Of a stretch of DNA of 64,000 bases, positions 18,262 through 27,532 are shown in pieces. The stretch lies in assembly GCA_900468535.1 (NCBI GenBank), contig UBTY01000026.1:124001-188000 (forward strand). The letters run 5' to 3'. Made by a program: the position numbers and the translations under genes. The notes beneath the pieces are model-generated. The model was not told where the DNA came from and did not search any database. It worked only from the letters and a program-made list of their open reading frames with translations. Source of the DNA: Hyphomicrobiales bacterium (GTDB lineage Bacteria > Pseudomonadota > Alphaproteobacteria > Rhizobiales > Rhizobiaceae). Position 1 is the first letter of the stretch, and each line of letters begins with the position of its first letter.

Positions 18262-19176
18262 ATGTCCGCCGATGCAAGCGTTCCTGTTGTCAAGAACGAA
18301 GACAGTCCGCGTGGCTTTGCCTTTGCGCTGACGGCCTATCTTCTATGGGGTTTCCTGCCGATCTACATGAAGGCCGTCGCGCACATCTCGCCGGCTGAGG
18401 TTATTGCGCACCGTATTGTCTGGTCCCTGCCGCTGGCGGGGCTGGTACTGGTGGTACTCGGCCGCACGAATGACATCCGCACCGCCTTGCGCTCGCCGCA
18501 GATGCTCGCCATGGCGGCGCTGACGGCAACCCTGATTACTATCAACTGGGGCACCTATGTCTGGGCAATCGGCGCCGGCCACGCGCTCGATGCGGCGCTT
18601 GGCTACTTCATCAATCCGCTCTTCAGCATTTTCCTTGGCGCCGTAGTGCTGAAGGAACGGCTACTCCCGGCCCAGATCGCGGCAATAGCGCTTGCGGGCC
18701 TCGCTGTGGTCGTACTCGCCGTCGATAGCGGTGGCGTTCCGTGGGTGTCCCTGACGCTGACGATTTCGTGGGGTCTTTACGCACTGTTTCGCAAGACGCT
18801 GCCGCTCGGGCCGAACCAGGGCTTCTTCCTGGAGGTCCTGATCCTCAGCATCCCGGCCTTCTTCTACATTCTCTATCTCGAGTTCGGCAGCGGCGAAGGA
18901 CACTTCTATCGCACCGGCTGGTCCGACACGGCGCTGCTGCTCGGTTGCGGCCTCATTACCGCCGTCCCGCTGATGATCTATGCCAACGGCGCCAAGCTGC
19001 TGCGGCTGTCGACCATCGGCATCATGCAGTACATCGCGCCGACGATGATCTTCCTGATCGCGATCTTCGTGTTCCACGAACCTCTCGGCACGGCACGCAT
19101 GATCGCCTTCCCGCTGATCTGGGTAGGTCTTTTCCTCTACACCTGGGCAATGCTCAGGGGGAGCCGAGGGCGCTAG
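18262..19176 (+). CDS. rarD: EamA-family transporter RarD
   Basis: Inner-membrane protein of the drug/metabolite transporter superfamily, 304 residues with about ten hydrophobic segments. The RarD-specific start is GFAFALTAYLLWGFLPIYMK, and the conserved late motif LSTIGIMQYIAPTMIFLIAIFVFHEP is present. E. coli RarD is associated with chloramphenicol sensitivity, but the transported substrate is not known. It ends 5 bases before the convergent LOG gene. Confidence 0.9.
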   Translation: MSADASVPVVKNEDSPRGFAFALTAYLLWGFLPIYMKAVAHISPAEVIAHRIVWSLPLAGLVLVVLGRTNDIRTALRSPQMLAMAALTATLITINWGTYVWAIGAGHALDAALGYFINPLFSIFLGAVVLKERLLPAQIAAIALAGLAVVVLAVDSGGVPWVSLTLTISWGLYALFRKTLPLGPNQGFFLEVLILSIPAFFYILYLEFGSGEGHFYRTGWSDTALLLGCGLITAVPLMIYANGAKLLRLSTIGIMQYIAPTMIFLIAIFVFHEPLGTARMIAFPLIWVGLFLYTWAMLRGSRGR

Positions 19177-19181
19177 AGCCC

Positions 19182-19808
19182 TTACATCTTCGAGATGACG
19201 GCATCCTCGCCATCGCGGTCGGTCGAGGCGATCTCGGCCGCCTGCGCCATGATGCCTGGGATGATTTCCGAGATGTCATCGATGACGAGCGGCTGGACGC
19301 GGTGAGCGGTATGGACGAAACCTTCGTCCGTCATGTGCCGCATCAGCTCCATCATCGGGTCCCAGAAACCACCGATGTTGGCAAACACCATCGGCTTCTC
19401 GTGACGGCCGAGCTGTGCCCAGGTCATGATCTCGACGATCTCCTCGAGCGTGCCGATACCACCGGGCAACGCCACAAATGCGTCGGAGCGTTCGAACATG
19501 GCATGTTTGCGCGCATGCATGTCCGGCGTTACAATCAACTCGTTGAGCTGGCCGAGGGAATGGCGCGTTGCCTCCATGTCGATCAGGAATTCGGGGATGA
19601 TTCCGGTTACCTGACCACCGTTCGAAAGCACGCCGCTCGCCACAGCACCCATGATGCCCTTGGTGCCTCCACCATAGATGAGGCGCAGGCCATATTCGGC
19701 GATTTCCTTACCCAGCGCACGACCCGCAGCCATGTGGCGCGGATCGCTGCCCGGCCGTGAGCCGCAGTAGACACAAATGGAGCGAACGGGATGAGATTGA
19801 TCTGTCAT
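19182..19808 (-). CDS. LOG family protein (putative nucleoside monophosphate phosphoribohydrolase)
   Basis: LOG-family proteins, once annotated as lysine decarboxylases, hydrolyse cytokinin riboside or purine/pyrimidine 5'-monophosphates to free bases. The 208-residue protein shows the signature YGGGTKGIMGAVA and PGGIGTLEEIVEIMTWAQLG, and the N-terminal SICVYCGSRPG. ATG 19808 fits the family start; an in-frame TTG at 19820 has a slightly better upstream purine run. The substrate is inferred. Confidence 0.88.
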   Translation of the reverse strand: MTDQSHPVRSICVYCGSRPGSDPRHMAAGRALGKEIAEYGLRLIYGGGTKGIMGAVASGVLSNGGQVTGIIPEFLIDMEATRHSLGQLNELIVTPDMHARKHAMFERSDAFVALPGGIGTLEEIVEIMTWAQLGRHEKPMVFANIGGFWDPMMELMRHMTDEGFVHTAHRVQPLVIDDISEIIPGIMAQAAEIASTDRDGEDAVISKM

Positions 19809-19963
19809 AGGGGCAAACAACTATTCTCTCTGCCTCCAGTCAAGAAAAATGACGGAAAAACGACGTCCTACATTTGCCCGGCTACTTTGACTGCTTGTGC
19901 AAAGCAGCGGGAATCGCTAGCAATTTTAGGAAGTCCGGCAAGATTGCCGCCTGGGGAGACGTG

Positions 19964-22003
19964 ATGATGAGAAACCGTGCCGGCTTGCTGGCCCTCGCAG
20001 TGCTTGTAATCGCAATTCTATTGATGGTCTTTGTCGTCATGCCCCGCATCGGCGGAGACGCGGCAAAGGTTGGCGATGCAATCAATCAGGCAACCTCCGA
20101 AGTGAAGAACACGGTTGCCGACGCCGCAAAGACGTCTCGTCCCGCGGCCGACGATGCTGCCACCACCAAAGCGCTCAGCGGTTTGACATCAGGAGCCGCC
20201 CAGGCACTGACAGAACTTAAGGCACTCTTTGCAGACGGCAAGGGGCCGACGCAGGACGTTTTTGCCGGCGCCAAGGCAAAGGCCGTGACCTCCCTGCAGA
20301 CGCTTGCCGATTTCGGCATCCCGGAGGGCACGAACCCGGTGACATCAACTGCGGTTCAGAAAGCCAAGGATGGCGCTGGCAAGGCGCTCGCCATCATACA
20401 GGCACTGCCTGAAAACATTCCCGATGCCCTGGCCGCGATCGCCAAGGCTGAAGCCGCACTCACCGGCGCTCCGGAACCGACCGCCCAGACGAATGGCCAG
20501 GCTGCGGCACCTGCATCACCGGCAACGCCTGCAGCACCTGATGCCACGGCAAATGCCGGCCCGAAGGTGCCCACGTTCGACGTGCTGCGTGTCGAACCCG
20601 ACGGCTCGACCGTGATCGCGGGATCGGCCGAACCGAACAGCAAGCTCGAAGTCCTCGATGGCGACAAGGTCGTCACCACGACCGATGTCGGTCCGAGCGG
20701 CGACTTCGCGGCCGTGCTCGACAATCCGCTGTCGGCGGGTGACCATCAGTTGTTCCTGAAGGCGACCGGCAAGGACGGCAAGAGCACGGTATCGGAAGAA
20801 GTTGCAACGGTGTCTGTTCCGAAGGACGGCAACGGCGCCAACCTGCTCGCCATGGTTTCCAAGCCGGGAACGGCCAGCCGCATCATCACGGCGCCGACCG
20901 CTTCGGCTGACGCAGGCGTAGCGGCGGCTTCTGCTACCGGCAATGCAGCAGCCAACGACAACGGCCAGACGCAGCAGGCTTCCGCCTCGCCGGCGACACA
21001 GCCTGCGACCGCTCCTGACGCCGGAAAGCCCGCAGCAACCGGCGCTGCGGCTGACGTGATGGTCAACGCCGTCGAGATCGAAGGCGACAAGATCTTCGTT
21101 GCCGGCACCGCAAAGCCCTCTTCCACCGTCGTTGCCTATGCAGACGACAAGCTGATTGGCAAATCCGCGGCAGGTCAGGACGGACACTTCGTCATCGACG
21201 GCGTGATGCCGCTGGCAGTCGGAGACCACAAGATCCGCGTCGATGTTCTGGACGCAAGCGGCAAGGTCGCCGTGCGCGCCTCGGTCAACTTCAACCGGCC
21301 GGCAGGCAACCAGGTGACTGTTGCCGCCCAAAGCGGCGCTGGCTCGGCTTCCTCCGCACCTGCAATGGTTCCGCTCGACGAAGGTGCACTTGGCAAGCTG
21401 AGGAACGACGTTGCCAAGGCATTCGGCCTGCTGAGCAACCTGTTTGCCGACGGCAAGCTGCCGGGCGCCGAACAGCTCGCGGCAGCACGTTCCGCCAACG
21501 AGATTGCATTGCGCTCGATCATCGATTTCCGAGCCGCGGCAGATGCGACTGCGGAGTTCAAGGAGCGCGCGACCAATGCATCCGTAGACGCTGCCGGTGC
21601 GCTCAAGTTCCTGCAGTCGCTGCCGATCGACGCGCAATCCGTCGGCGCATCGCTGTCGAAGCTCGGCGAGATGATCGCCAAGCTTTCGCCGCCGGCGGAG
21701 ACGCCCGCCGCGCCCGCCACCAACGAGGTCGCCAGCAGCGAAAACCAGCCGGCAACGATCGAACAGGCGCCGTTGCAGGAGAGCAAGGAAACCGTGATCA
21801 TCCGCCGCGGCGACACGCTGTGGCAGATCTCCCGTCGCGTCTACGGTCTTGGCGTGCGCTACACCACGATCTACGTGGCCAACGAGGACAAGATCAACAA
21901 TCCCGACCGGATCCTGCCGGGCCAGATCTTCGGCCTGCCGAAGGACGCGCTTCCGAATGCCGAGGAACTGCATCGCAAGCGCCTCTCCGGCGAGCACCTC
22001 TAG
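19964..22003 (+). CDS. LysM-domain envelope protein with duplicated helical and Ig-like modules
   Basis: 679 residues; the function is not known. A membrane anchor (residues 9-27) starts the protein. A helical module at about 74-119 (LKALFADGKGP) recurs at about 473-522 (LSNLFADGKLP). Between them lie two Ig-like beta modules at about 201-284 and 362-444 (IAGSAEPNSKLEV / VAGTAKPSSTVVA), joined by Ala/Pro/Thr-rich linkers. A LysM domain ends the protein (about 609-662, RRGDTLWQISRRVYG), so it probably binds peptidoglycan in the periplasm. ATG 19964 has a GGGGAG site. A strong intrinsic terminator follows. Confidence 0.88.
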   Translation: MMRNRAGLLALAVLVIAILLMVFVVMPRIGGDAAKVGDAINQATSEVKNTVADAAKTSRPAADDAATTKALSGLTSGAAQALTELKALFADGKGPTQDVFAGAKAKAVTSLQTLADFGIPEGTNPVTSTAVQKAKDGAGKALAIIQALPENIPDALAAIAKAEAALTGAPEPTAQTNGQAAAPASPATPAAPDATANAGPKVPTFDVLRVEPDGSTVIAGSAEPNSKLEVLDGDKVVTTTDVGPSGDFAAVLDNPLSAGDHQLFLKATGKDGKSTVSEEVATVSVPKDGNGANLLAMVSKPGTASRIITAPTASADAGVAAASATGNAAANDNGQTQQASASPATQPATAPDAGKPAATGAAADVMVNAVEIEGDKIFVAGTAKPSSTVVAYADDKLIGKSAAGQDGHFVIDGVMPLAVGDHKIRVDVLDASGKVAVRASVNFNRPAGNQVTVAAQSGAGSASSAPAMVPLDEGALGKLRNDVAKAFGLLSNLFADGKLPGAEQLAAARSANEIALRSIIDFRAAADATAEFKERATNASVDAAGALKFLQSLPIDAQSVGASLSKLGEMIAKLSPPAETPAAPATNEVASSENQPATIEQAPLQESKETVIIRRGDTLWQISRRVYGLGVRYTTIYVANEDKINNPDRILPGQIFGLPKDALPNAEELHRKRLSGEHL

Positions 22004-22011
22004 GAATAAAC

Positions 22012-22050
22012 AGAGCGGCCGGGCAATATGATGCCCGGCCGCTCTTTCCT
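22012..22050 (+). terminator. Strong intrinsic terminator after the LysM gene
   Basis: AGAGCGGCCGGGCA (22012-22025) pairs perfectly with TGCCCGGCCGCTCT (22032-22045) around the loop ATATGA, followed by TTTCCTT. The stem begins nine bases after the LysM stop codon. Confidence 0.9.
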
Positions 22051-22196
22051 TGCGACATCGCCATGTTGTATTGGTCGCCGCGGCACCCTACTTGGCCGTG
22101 ACGGCGATTATGTTCGGCAGGCGCTTGCAAACGCGCTGTCTCCGCAATTTCCCGTATCGCGACACGGTCAGCGCCCCCTGCGGGCCGGAGACATGC

Positions 22197-24074
22197 ATGG
22201 CAAACGGCAAGACAGTTTCAGATTCCAATCTGCTGCAGACCCTGTTCAATCTATGGCCTTACATGTGGCCTTCAGGTCGCCCCGATCTGAAGATGCGGGT
22301 GGTGTGGGCAACGGTCTATCTGCTTATCTCCAAGTTCGTCCTGCTGCTCGTCCCTTATTTCTTCAAGTGGTCGACCGATGCCCTGAACGGCAAGATCGAC
22401 CTTGCGGGCAAGGTGCCAGCCTTGCTGACCGGCGCCATTGCGCTTGTTATCGCCTATAATCTGACGCGCCTGATCCAGCTCGCGCTCAACCAGCTCCGAG
22501 ACGCCCTGTTTGCGAGCGTCGGACAACATGCCGTTCGCCAGCTCGCCTACAAGACGTTCGTGCATATGCATGAGTTGTCTCTGCGCTTTCATCTTGAGCG
22601 CAAGACGGGTGGCCTTTCGCGCATCATAGAACGCGGCACGAAAGGCATCGAGACGATCGTGCGCTTCACGATCCTCAATTCCGTTCCGACGCTGATCGAA
22701 TTCCTGCTGACGGCCGTGATCTTCTGGTGGGGCTACGGCTTTTCCTATCTGGCCGTGACCGCATTCACGGTCTGGGCATACATCTGGTTCACGATCCGCG
22801 CCAGCGACTGGCGCATCGCGATCCGCAAGACGATGAACGACAGCGACACCGACGCCAACACCAAGGCGATCGACTCGCTGCTCAATTTCGAAACGGTGAA
22901 GTACTTCGGCAACGAGGAGATGGAAGCCAAGCGTTTCGACAGATCGATGGAACGCTACGAGAAGGCAGCCACTGATGTCTGGACGTCGCTCGGATGGCTG
23001 AACTTCGGCCAGGGCGTGATCTTCGGCCTCGGCACGACCGTCATGCTGATCCTGTCGGCGCTTGCCGTTCAGCGCGGCGAACAGACCGTTGGCGATTTCG
23101 TCTTCGTCAACTCCATGCTGCTGCAGCTTTCGGTACCGCTGAACTTCATCGGCTTCGTCTATCGTGAAATCCGCCAGGGGCTGACCGATATCGAGCAGAT
23201 GTTCGATCTCCTTCAGGTCAAGGCGGAGGTGACGGATGCCCCGAACGCGATTGCGCTCGACATCGGTCGCGGCGCAATCTCCTTCAAGGACGTGCACTTC
23301 GCCTACGACCCGGCCCGTCCCATTCTGAAGGGAATTTCCTTCGACGTGCCGGCAGGCAAGACGGTGGCCGTCGTTGGTCCGTCCGGCGCCGGCAAATCGA
23401 CTTTGTCGCGCCTGCTCTACCGCTTCTACGACATACAGAGCGGCTCGATCAGCGTCGACGGTCAGGACATCCGCAACGTGACGCAGAAGAGCCTTCGCGC
23501 CGTCATCGGCATGGTTCCTCAGGACACCGTGCTCTTCAACGATACCGTTGCCTACAACATCCGCTACGGGAAGCCGGCTGCGAGCGATACCGAGGTCAAG
23601 ACGGCCGCCGAGATTGCGCAGATCGCGCATTTCATCGACATGCTGCCCGAAGGTTTCGACACCAAGGTCGGCGAACGCGGCTTGAAGCTATCAGGTGGTG
23701 AAAAGCAGCGTGTCGCGATCGCACGAACCGTGCTGAAGGCACCACCGATCCTTATCCTCGACGAAGCGACATCGGCGCTCGACACGACGACCGAGCGAGA
23801 GATCCAGGCAGCTCTCGATGTCGTCTCCCAGGACCGGACGACGCTTGTCATCGCGCACCGTCTTTCAACCGTGATCGGCGCCGACGAGATCATCGTCCTG
23901 AAGTCGGGCGAGATCGCCGAGCGCGGCACCCATTCCGATCTTCTTCAGAAGAACGGTCTCTACGCCTCGATGTGGAACCGGCAGCGCGAAGCAACGCAGG
24001 CAGAGGAGCATCTGAAGCAGGTGCGGGAAAACGACGACCTCGGCATCGTCAACAGACTTGCCCCCGCCAGCTGA
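22197..24074 (+). CDS. ATM1/HMT1-type ABC exporter (permease-ATPase fusion)
   Basis: Half-transporter of the mitochondrial ATM1 class; relatives export glutathione-linked sulfur species or heavy-metal conjugates. Of 625 residues, about 1-320 are a six-helix exporter domain; it has the ATM1-like NFETVKYFGNEEMEAKRFD. About 345-600 are the ATPase, with Walker A GPSGAGKST, signature LSGGEKQRVAIART and Walker B ILILDEATSALD. ATG 22197 follows GGCCGGAG; an upstream extension would cross the preceding terminator. A hairpin (24062-24081) covers the stop codon. Confidence 0.9.
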   Translation: MANGKTVSDSNLLQTLFNLWPYMWPSGRPDLKMRVVWATVYLLISKFVLLLVPYFFKWSTDALNGKIDLAGKVPALLTGAIALVIAYNLTRLIQLALNQLRDALFASVGQHAVRQLAYKTFVHMHELSLRFHLERKTGGLSRIIERGTKGIETIVRFTILNSVPTLIEFLLTAVIFWWGYGFSYLAVTAFTVWAYIWFTIRASDWRIAIRKTMNDSDTDANTKAIDSLLNFETVKYFGNEEMEAKRFDRSMERYEKAATDVWTSLGWLNFGQGVIFGLGTTVMLILSALAVQRGEQTVGDFVFVNSMLLQLSVPLNFIGFVYREIRQGLTDIEQMFDLLQVKAEVTDAPNAIALDIGRGAISFKDVHFAYDPARPILKGISFDVPAGKTVAVVGPSGAGKSTLSRLLYRFYDIQSGSISVDGQDIRNVTQKSLRAVIGMVPQDTVLFNDTVAYNIRYGKPAASDTEVKTAAEIAQIAHFIDMLPEGFDTKVGERGLKLSGGEKQRVAIARTVLKAPPILILDEATSALDTTTEREIQAALDVVSQDRTTLVIAHRLSTVIGADEIIVLKSGEIAERGTHSDLLQKNGLYASMWNRQREATQAEEHLKQVRENDDLGIVNRLAPAS

Positions 24075-24081
24075 GGCGGGG
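24062..24081 (+). terminator. Hairpin over the ABC exporter stop codon
   Basis: CCCCGCC (24062-24068) pairs with GGCGGGG (24075-24081), and the loop AGCTGA contains the stop codon. No T-run follows, so it may be a weak or Rho-assisted terminator before psd. Confidence 0.35.
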
Positions 24082-24204
24082 ACAAGCGACCTCTTTGCTG
24101 TTCAGAACCTCCCGCCGAGGCAGCCAGCGGTTGCCCACAGCATTGCCCCCGCAATGGTTTCCCTGTAACCAGCGATGAACGAAACGCTTAGGAGAGCGGC
24201 ATAC

Positions 24205-24903
24205 ATGAGCTTGTTCAATACGGTTCGCAACACGATCGTTCCGGTGCACAAGGAAGGCTACCCCTTCATCGCTGCCTTCTTCGTTGCCTCGCTGATCCTC
24301 GGCTGGATTTTCAAGCCGCTGTTCTGGATCGGCCTCATCCTGACGCTGTGGTGCGCCTATTTCTTCCGTGACCCGGAGAGAATGACGCCGCAGGACGACG
24401 ATCTCGTGATCTCGCCTGCCGACGGCAAGGTATCGTCCGTGCAGATCGTGGTTCCGCCTGCGGAACTCAATCTCAGCACCGAACCGATGCTGCGGATTTC
24501 GGTCTTCATGAACGTCTTCAACTGCCACGTAAACCGTGCCCCGATGCGTGGCCGCGTCCTCAGCGTCAACTATCGCTCCGGCAGCTTCGTCAATGCCGAA
24601 CTCGACAAGGCCAGCGAAGACAACGAGCGCAACGGCCTCGTCATCGAGACGGCCCACGGCAACATCGGCGTCGTGCAGATTGCCGGCCTCGTTGCTCGCC
24701 GTATCCTTTGCTGGGCAAACGCAAACGAACCTTTGGACGCCGGCGAGCGTTTCGGTTTGATCCGCTTCGGTTCGCGTCTCGACGTGTTCCTGCCGGTCAG
24801 CGCCGCGCCGCGAGTAACGGTTGGCCAGACCGCGATTGCGGGCGAGACGGTACTTGCGGAGTTCGGCACGACCAAGGGTCCGGTCGTCAGCCGTCGCAGC
24901 TAG
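24205..24903 (+). CDS. psd: Phosphatidylserine decarboxylase proenzyme
   Basis: Converts phosphatidylserine to phosphatidylethanolamine after self-cleavage that makes a pyruvoyl group. The 232-residue protein is the short type found in rhizobia. An N-terminal hydrophobic hairpin (about 20-55) anchors it. Conserved segments are [20 protein letters not shown] and [12 protein letters not shown], and the cleavage site lies between Gly189 and Ser190 (RFGSRLDVF). ATG 24205 with AGGAGAG is preferred over ATG 24175. It lies 18 bases before pssA, which makes its substrate. Confidence 0.96.
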   Translation: MSLFNTVRNTIVPVHKEGYPFIAAFFVASLILGWIFKPLFWIGLILTLWCAYFFRDPERMTPQDDDLVISPADGKVSSVQIVVPPAELNLSTEPMLRISVFMNVFNCHVNRAPMRGRVLSVNYRSGSFVNAELDKASEDNERNGLVIETAHGNIGVVQIAGLVARRILCWANANEPLDAGERFGLIRFGSRLDVFLPVSAAPRVTVGQTAIAGETVLAEFGTTKGPVVSRRS

Positions 24904-24921
24904 AGAACATCGGAGTGCGAC

Positions 24922-25770
24922 ATGGAAACGCCCTTCCCGCCATTTGAACCCAACGGCCCGCTTGACGATTCCGCACGCGGTCCGCGGCTTCGCGAAATAC
25001 CGCTGCGACTGGTCGTTCCCAACCTGATTACCATCCTGGCGATATGCGCCGGGCTCACCGGTATCCGCCTCGCCTTCGAAAACCGGTACGAACTTGCTGT
25101 CGGCATGGTGTTGCTGGCGGCATTTCTCGACGGCATCGATGGACGCGTGGCTCGCCTGATGAAGGCGACGTCGAAGTTCGGCGCGCAGATGGACTCGCTC
25201 GCCGACATCGTCAACTTCGGCGTAGCGCCGGCTCTCGTCGTCTACGTCTTCGCGCTCGACCAGGCTCGTTCGATCGGCTGGATCGCCGCCCTGATCTATG
25301 CAATTGCGGCCGGGCTTCGCCTTGCTCGTTTCAACGTCATGGCGGAGCGGGAAAACAAGGCGACGTGGCAATCGGAATACTTCGTCGGCGTCCCGGCGCC
25401 TGCCGGTGCGATGCTTGTCCTGCTGCCCGTCTATCTCGGCTTCCTCGGGATCACCATCGACAAGACGTTCGGCTTCATCTCCGCAGCTTATACTGTGCTG
25501 ATCGCCTTCCTGCTCATCAGCCGCCTGCCGGTGTGGTCCGGCAAGTCTGAGGGAAGCAAGCTGCGGCGCGATCTCGTGCTGCCGATGATGCTCGGCGTCG
25601 TCTTCTATGTCGCCCTGCTTTCCAGCTTCACCTGGGAGATCATGGTCGTCACAGCCGTCGTCTACCTGCTGACCCTGCCCTTCGGCGCGCGCAAGTGGAA
25701 GCGCAAATACGGCACGCTCACCATCGAAGAACCCGGTGTCGGCGAGGATGATATCGGCCGTCACATCTGA
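24922..25770 (+). CDS. pssA: CDP-diacylglycerol-serine O-phosphatidyltransferase
   Basis: Makes phosphatidylserine from CDP-diacylglycerol and serine, the step before Psd. It is a 282-residue integral membrane protein of the CDP-alcohol phosphatidyltransferase family. The signature DGIDGRVARLMKATSKFG and DSLAD (residues about 70-96) supplies the metal-binding aspartates, and about eight hydrophobic segments follow. The short cytosolic N- and C-termini are charged. It is probably an operon with psd. Confidence 0.96.
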   Translation: METPFPPFEPNGPLDDSARGPRLREIPLRLVVPNLITILAICAGLTGIRLAFENRYELAVGMVLLAAFLDGIDGRVARLMKATSKFGAQMDSLADIVNFGVAPALVVYVFALDQARSIGWIAALIYAIAAGLRLARFNVMAERENKATWQSEYFVGVPAPAGAMLVLLPVYLGFLGITIDKTFGFISAAYTVLIAFLLISRLPVWSGKSEGSKLRRDLVLPMMLGVVFYVALLSSFTWEIMVVTAVVYLLTLPFGARKWKRKYGTLTIEEPGVGEDDIGRHI

Positions 25771-25922
25771 CTGCTTTCAACGTGCAGGAACGCCTGGCTC
25801 AAGGCTCGCGAATTATGGTTTACGGATATAAATCCTGATAAGCCTCGCCTCTATTTTGTCGTTATTACAGGCAAAAGAGCAATAAATATAAGAGTCTAGG
25901 GACAGCACGTAAGGAGAGTATT

Positions 25923-26063
25923 GTGACCCCGAAGAAGACAAGCGTGGAACTGCCGGCGAAGACCGATCTCAGCGCGAACTACCGCCCGCTCGGCCTGAAG
26001 GCCGTTCTGGCAGCAGCCTTGATGCTGAAGAGCAAGCCGGCTCTCGTCAAGAAAATCGCCTGA
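25923..26063 (+). CDS. Conserved-looking 46-residue small protein
   Basis: A GTG start at 25923 follows a good AAGGAGAG site and opens a 46-codon frame ending in TGA. The protein is basic: a charged N-terminus (MTPKKTSVELPAK), then LSANYRPLGLKAVLAAALMLK, and ends KSKPALVKKIA. The middle could form an amphipathic or short membrane helix. I do not recognise a family. The upstream 150 bases are AT-rich and look like promoter DNA. The stop abuts the stop of the convergent exporter gene, making TGATCA. Confidence 0.65.
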   Translation: MTPKKTSVELPAKTDLSANYRPLGLKAVLAAALMLKSKPALVKKIA

Positions 26064-26687
26064 TCAGGCCGGGCTGACGAGGCGAGCGCCAAGGCTCAGA
26101 GCCAACAGGCCCATCACAACGCCGATCACGACGTCAAGAACCCGCCAGGCGGCGGGTTTGGCAAAGACAGGCTGCAGCAGCCGCGCCCCGTACCCCAATC
26201 CGAAAAACCAGACAAACGATGCGGTCGCCGCACCGATTCCGTACGCCAGCCGATCGGCTCCCTCATAGGCGGCCGACAGACTGCCGAGCAGCACGACCGT
26301 ATCAAGATAGACGTGCGGGTTCAGGAAGGTGAAGGCGAGACATGCGGCGACAGCCGTCTTCAATCCGAGCGCCTGCGGTGCGCCCGTCTGCATTGCTCCG
26401 GGATGGAGCGCTCGCCGGAAGGCCATCACCGCATAGGTTCCCAGAAACAGCATGCCGCCGAGGCTGACCGCCATGATCAGCCCAGGCGAGCGGGAGACGA
26501 GCGTACCCAGCCCGCCGACCCCTGCCGCGATCAGGATAGCGTCCGACGACGCGCAGATCAGGCAGAGGATGAAGACGTTGGAGCGGAGCAGGCCCTGACG
26601 CAGAATGAATGCATTCTGTGCACCGATGGCAATGATAAGCGAAGCACCGAGAAAGAAGCCGGAGAGCGCGGCCGAAATCGAGAACAT
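26064..26687 (-). CDS. ArgO/LysE-family basic amino acid exporter
   Basis: 207-residue membrane protein with about six hydrophobic segments. The start GFFLGASLIIAIGAQNAFILRQGL is the ArgO/LysE signature, and the conserved TFLNPHVYLDTVVLLGS is in mid-protein. Such proteins export arginine or lysine. LysE genes are often paired with a LysG regulator; none is next to this one. It differs clearly from the RhtB-like protein at 4747-5385. Confidence 0.9.
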   Translation of the reverse strand: MFSISAALSGFFLGASLIIAIGAQNAFILRQGLLRSNVFILCLICASSDAILIAAGVGGLGTLVSRSPGLIMAVSLGGMLFLGTYAVMAFRRALHPGAMQTGAPQALGLKTAVAACLAFTFLNPHVYLDTVVLLGSLSAAYEGADRLAYGIGAATASFVWFFGLGYGARLLQPVFAKPAAWRVLDVVIGVVMGLLALSLGARLVSPA

Positions 26688-26725
26688 GTAGACTTCCGAA
26701 TAAAATAGAGGCTGGGAATAGCGGA

Positions 26726-27490
26726 CTAGAAAAGGCTGAGCTGGCCGTCATCCGGCTTCGGTTTGTCCGCCAGCGGCGGCGGCCTCTCGATGGTAGCACG
26801 ATCCTGCAGGTCAGCGCCCATATTGGCGACCTTATTGACCTTGTCGGACACCGGTATCGCTTCGAAGAAATCGTCCTCAACCGGCTGCATCAGGTCTGCA
26901 ACATCGCGCGGTTCCTGCGTCTTGCAATCGAGCCAGCGAGAAAAGTCTTCTGGCCGGATGACAACAGGCATGCGGTCATGGATCGGCGATATCGCAGCGT
27001 TTGCCGCGGTCGTCAGGATCGCACCCGTATCGACTTCCGAACCGTCGGCTGATGACCACGTCTCCATCAAGCCGGCGAAGGCGACGACGCCGCCATGCCG
27101 CGGCCGGATCCAATAGGGCTGCGCCTTTTCCTGGCTGTTTTTCGTTGGCCGATGCCACTCGTAGAAGCCGGAGGCAGGCACGAGCACACGCCGATGGCGC
27201 ATGGCCGCGCGAAACGACGCCTTGCCGATCGCCGTTTCGGAGCGCGCATTGATCAGCAACGGAAACGACTTCGGATCCTTGACCCAGCCCGGTGTGAAAC
27301 CCCAGCGCACCAGCAGCGCCCGGCGATCCGGAAGATTGCTTCCCTTTTCGCCAGGACCATCTGACACCACGACAAGGATCGGCTGCGTCGGAGCGATGTT
27401 ATAGCGCGCCGGAAAGTCATCCAGACCCATGATCCCCAGGATCTCCTCGAGTTCTTCCGGGGATATCGTCAGCGCGTACCGTCCACACAT
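26726..27490 (-). CDS. SRAP (YedK/HMCES-type) abasic-site protein
   Basis: SOS-response-associated peptidase family. YedK/HMCES proteins form a covalent thiazolidine crosslink to abasic sites in single-stranded DNA through Cys2. The 254-residue protein starts MCGRYALT, giving the catalytic cysteine after Met removal. It has the conserved NARSETAIGKASFR, LVPASGFYEWHRP with the active-site Glu, and IHDRMPVVI with the catalytic His. The C-terminal tail is acidic and proline-rich. No LexA box was identified. Confidence 0.93.
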   Translation of the reverse strand: MCGRYALTISPEELEEILGIMGLDDFPARYNIAPTQPILVVVSDGPGEKGSNLPDRRALLVRWGFTPGWVKDPKSFPLLINARSETAIGKASFRAAMRHRRVLVPASGFYEWHRPTKNSQEKAQPYWIRPRHGGVVAFAGLMETWSSADGSEVDTGAILTTAANAAISPIHDRMPVVIRPEDFSRWLDCKTQEPRDVADLMQPVEDDFFEAIPVSDKVNKVANMGADLQDRATIERPPPLADKPKPDDGQLSLF

Positions 27491-27532
27491 ACCGTTGTCT
27501 TTGCACCCTGCTTCGGACGGGTCAAGACCGGG

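Noticed and set aside
22272..23630. 452-codon antisense frame in the ABC exporter gene
   Set aside because: The sense strand has all ABC motifs in order; the antisense frame is a composition artefact.
24049..25764. 571-codon antisense frame across psd and pssA
   Set aside because: It spans two well-supported genes and their junction and has the Asp/Glu/Arg-rich composition of a shadow frame.
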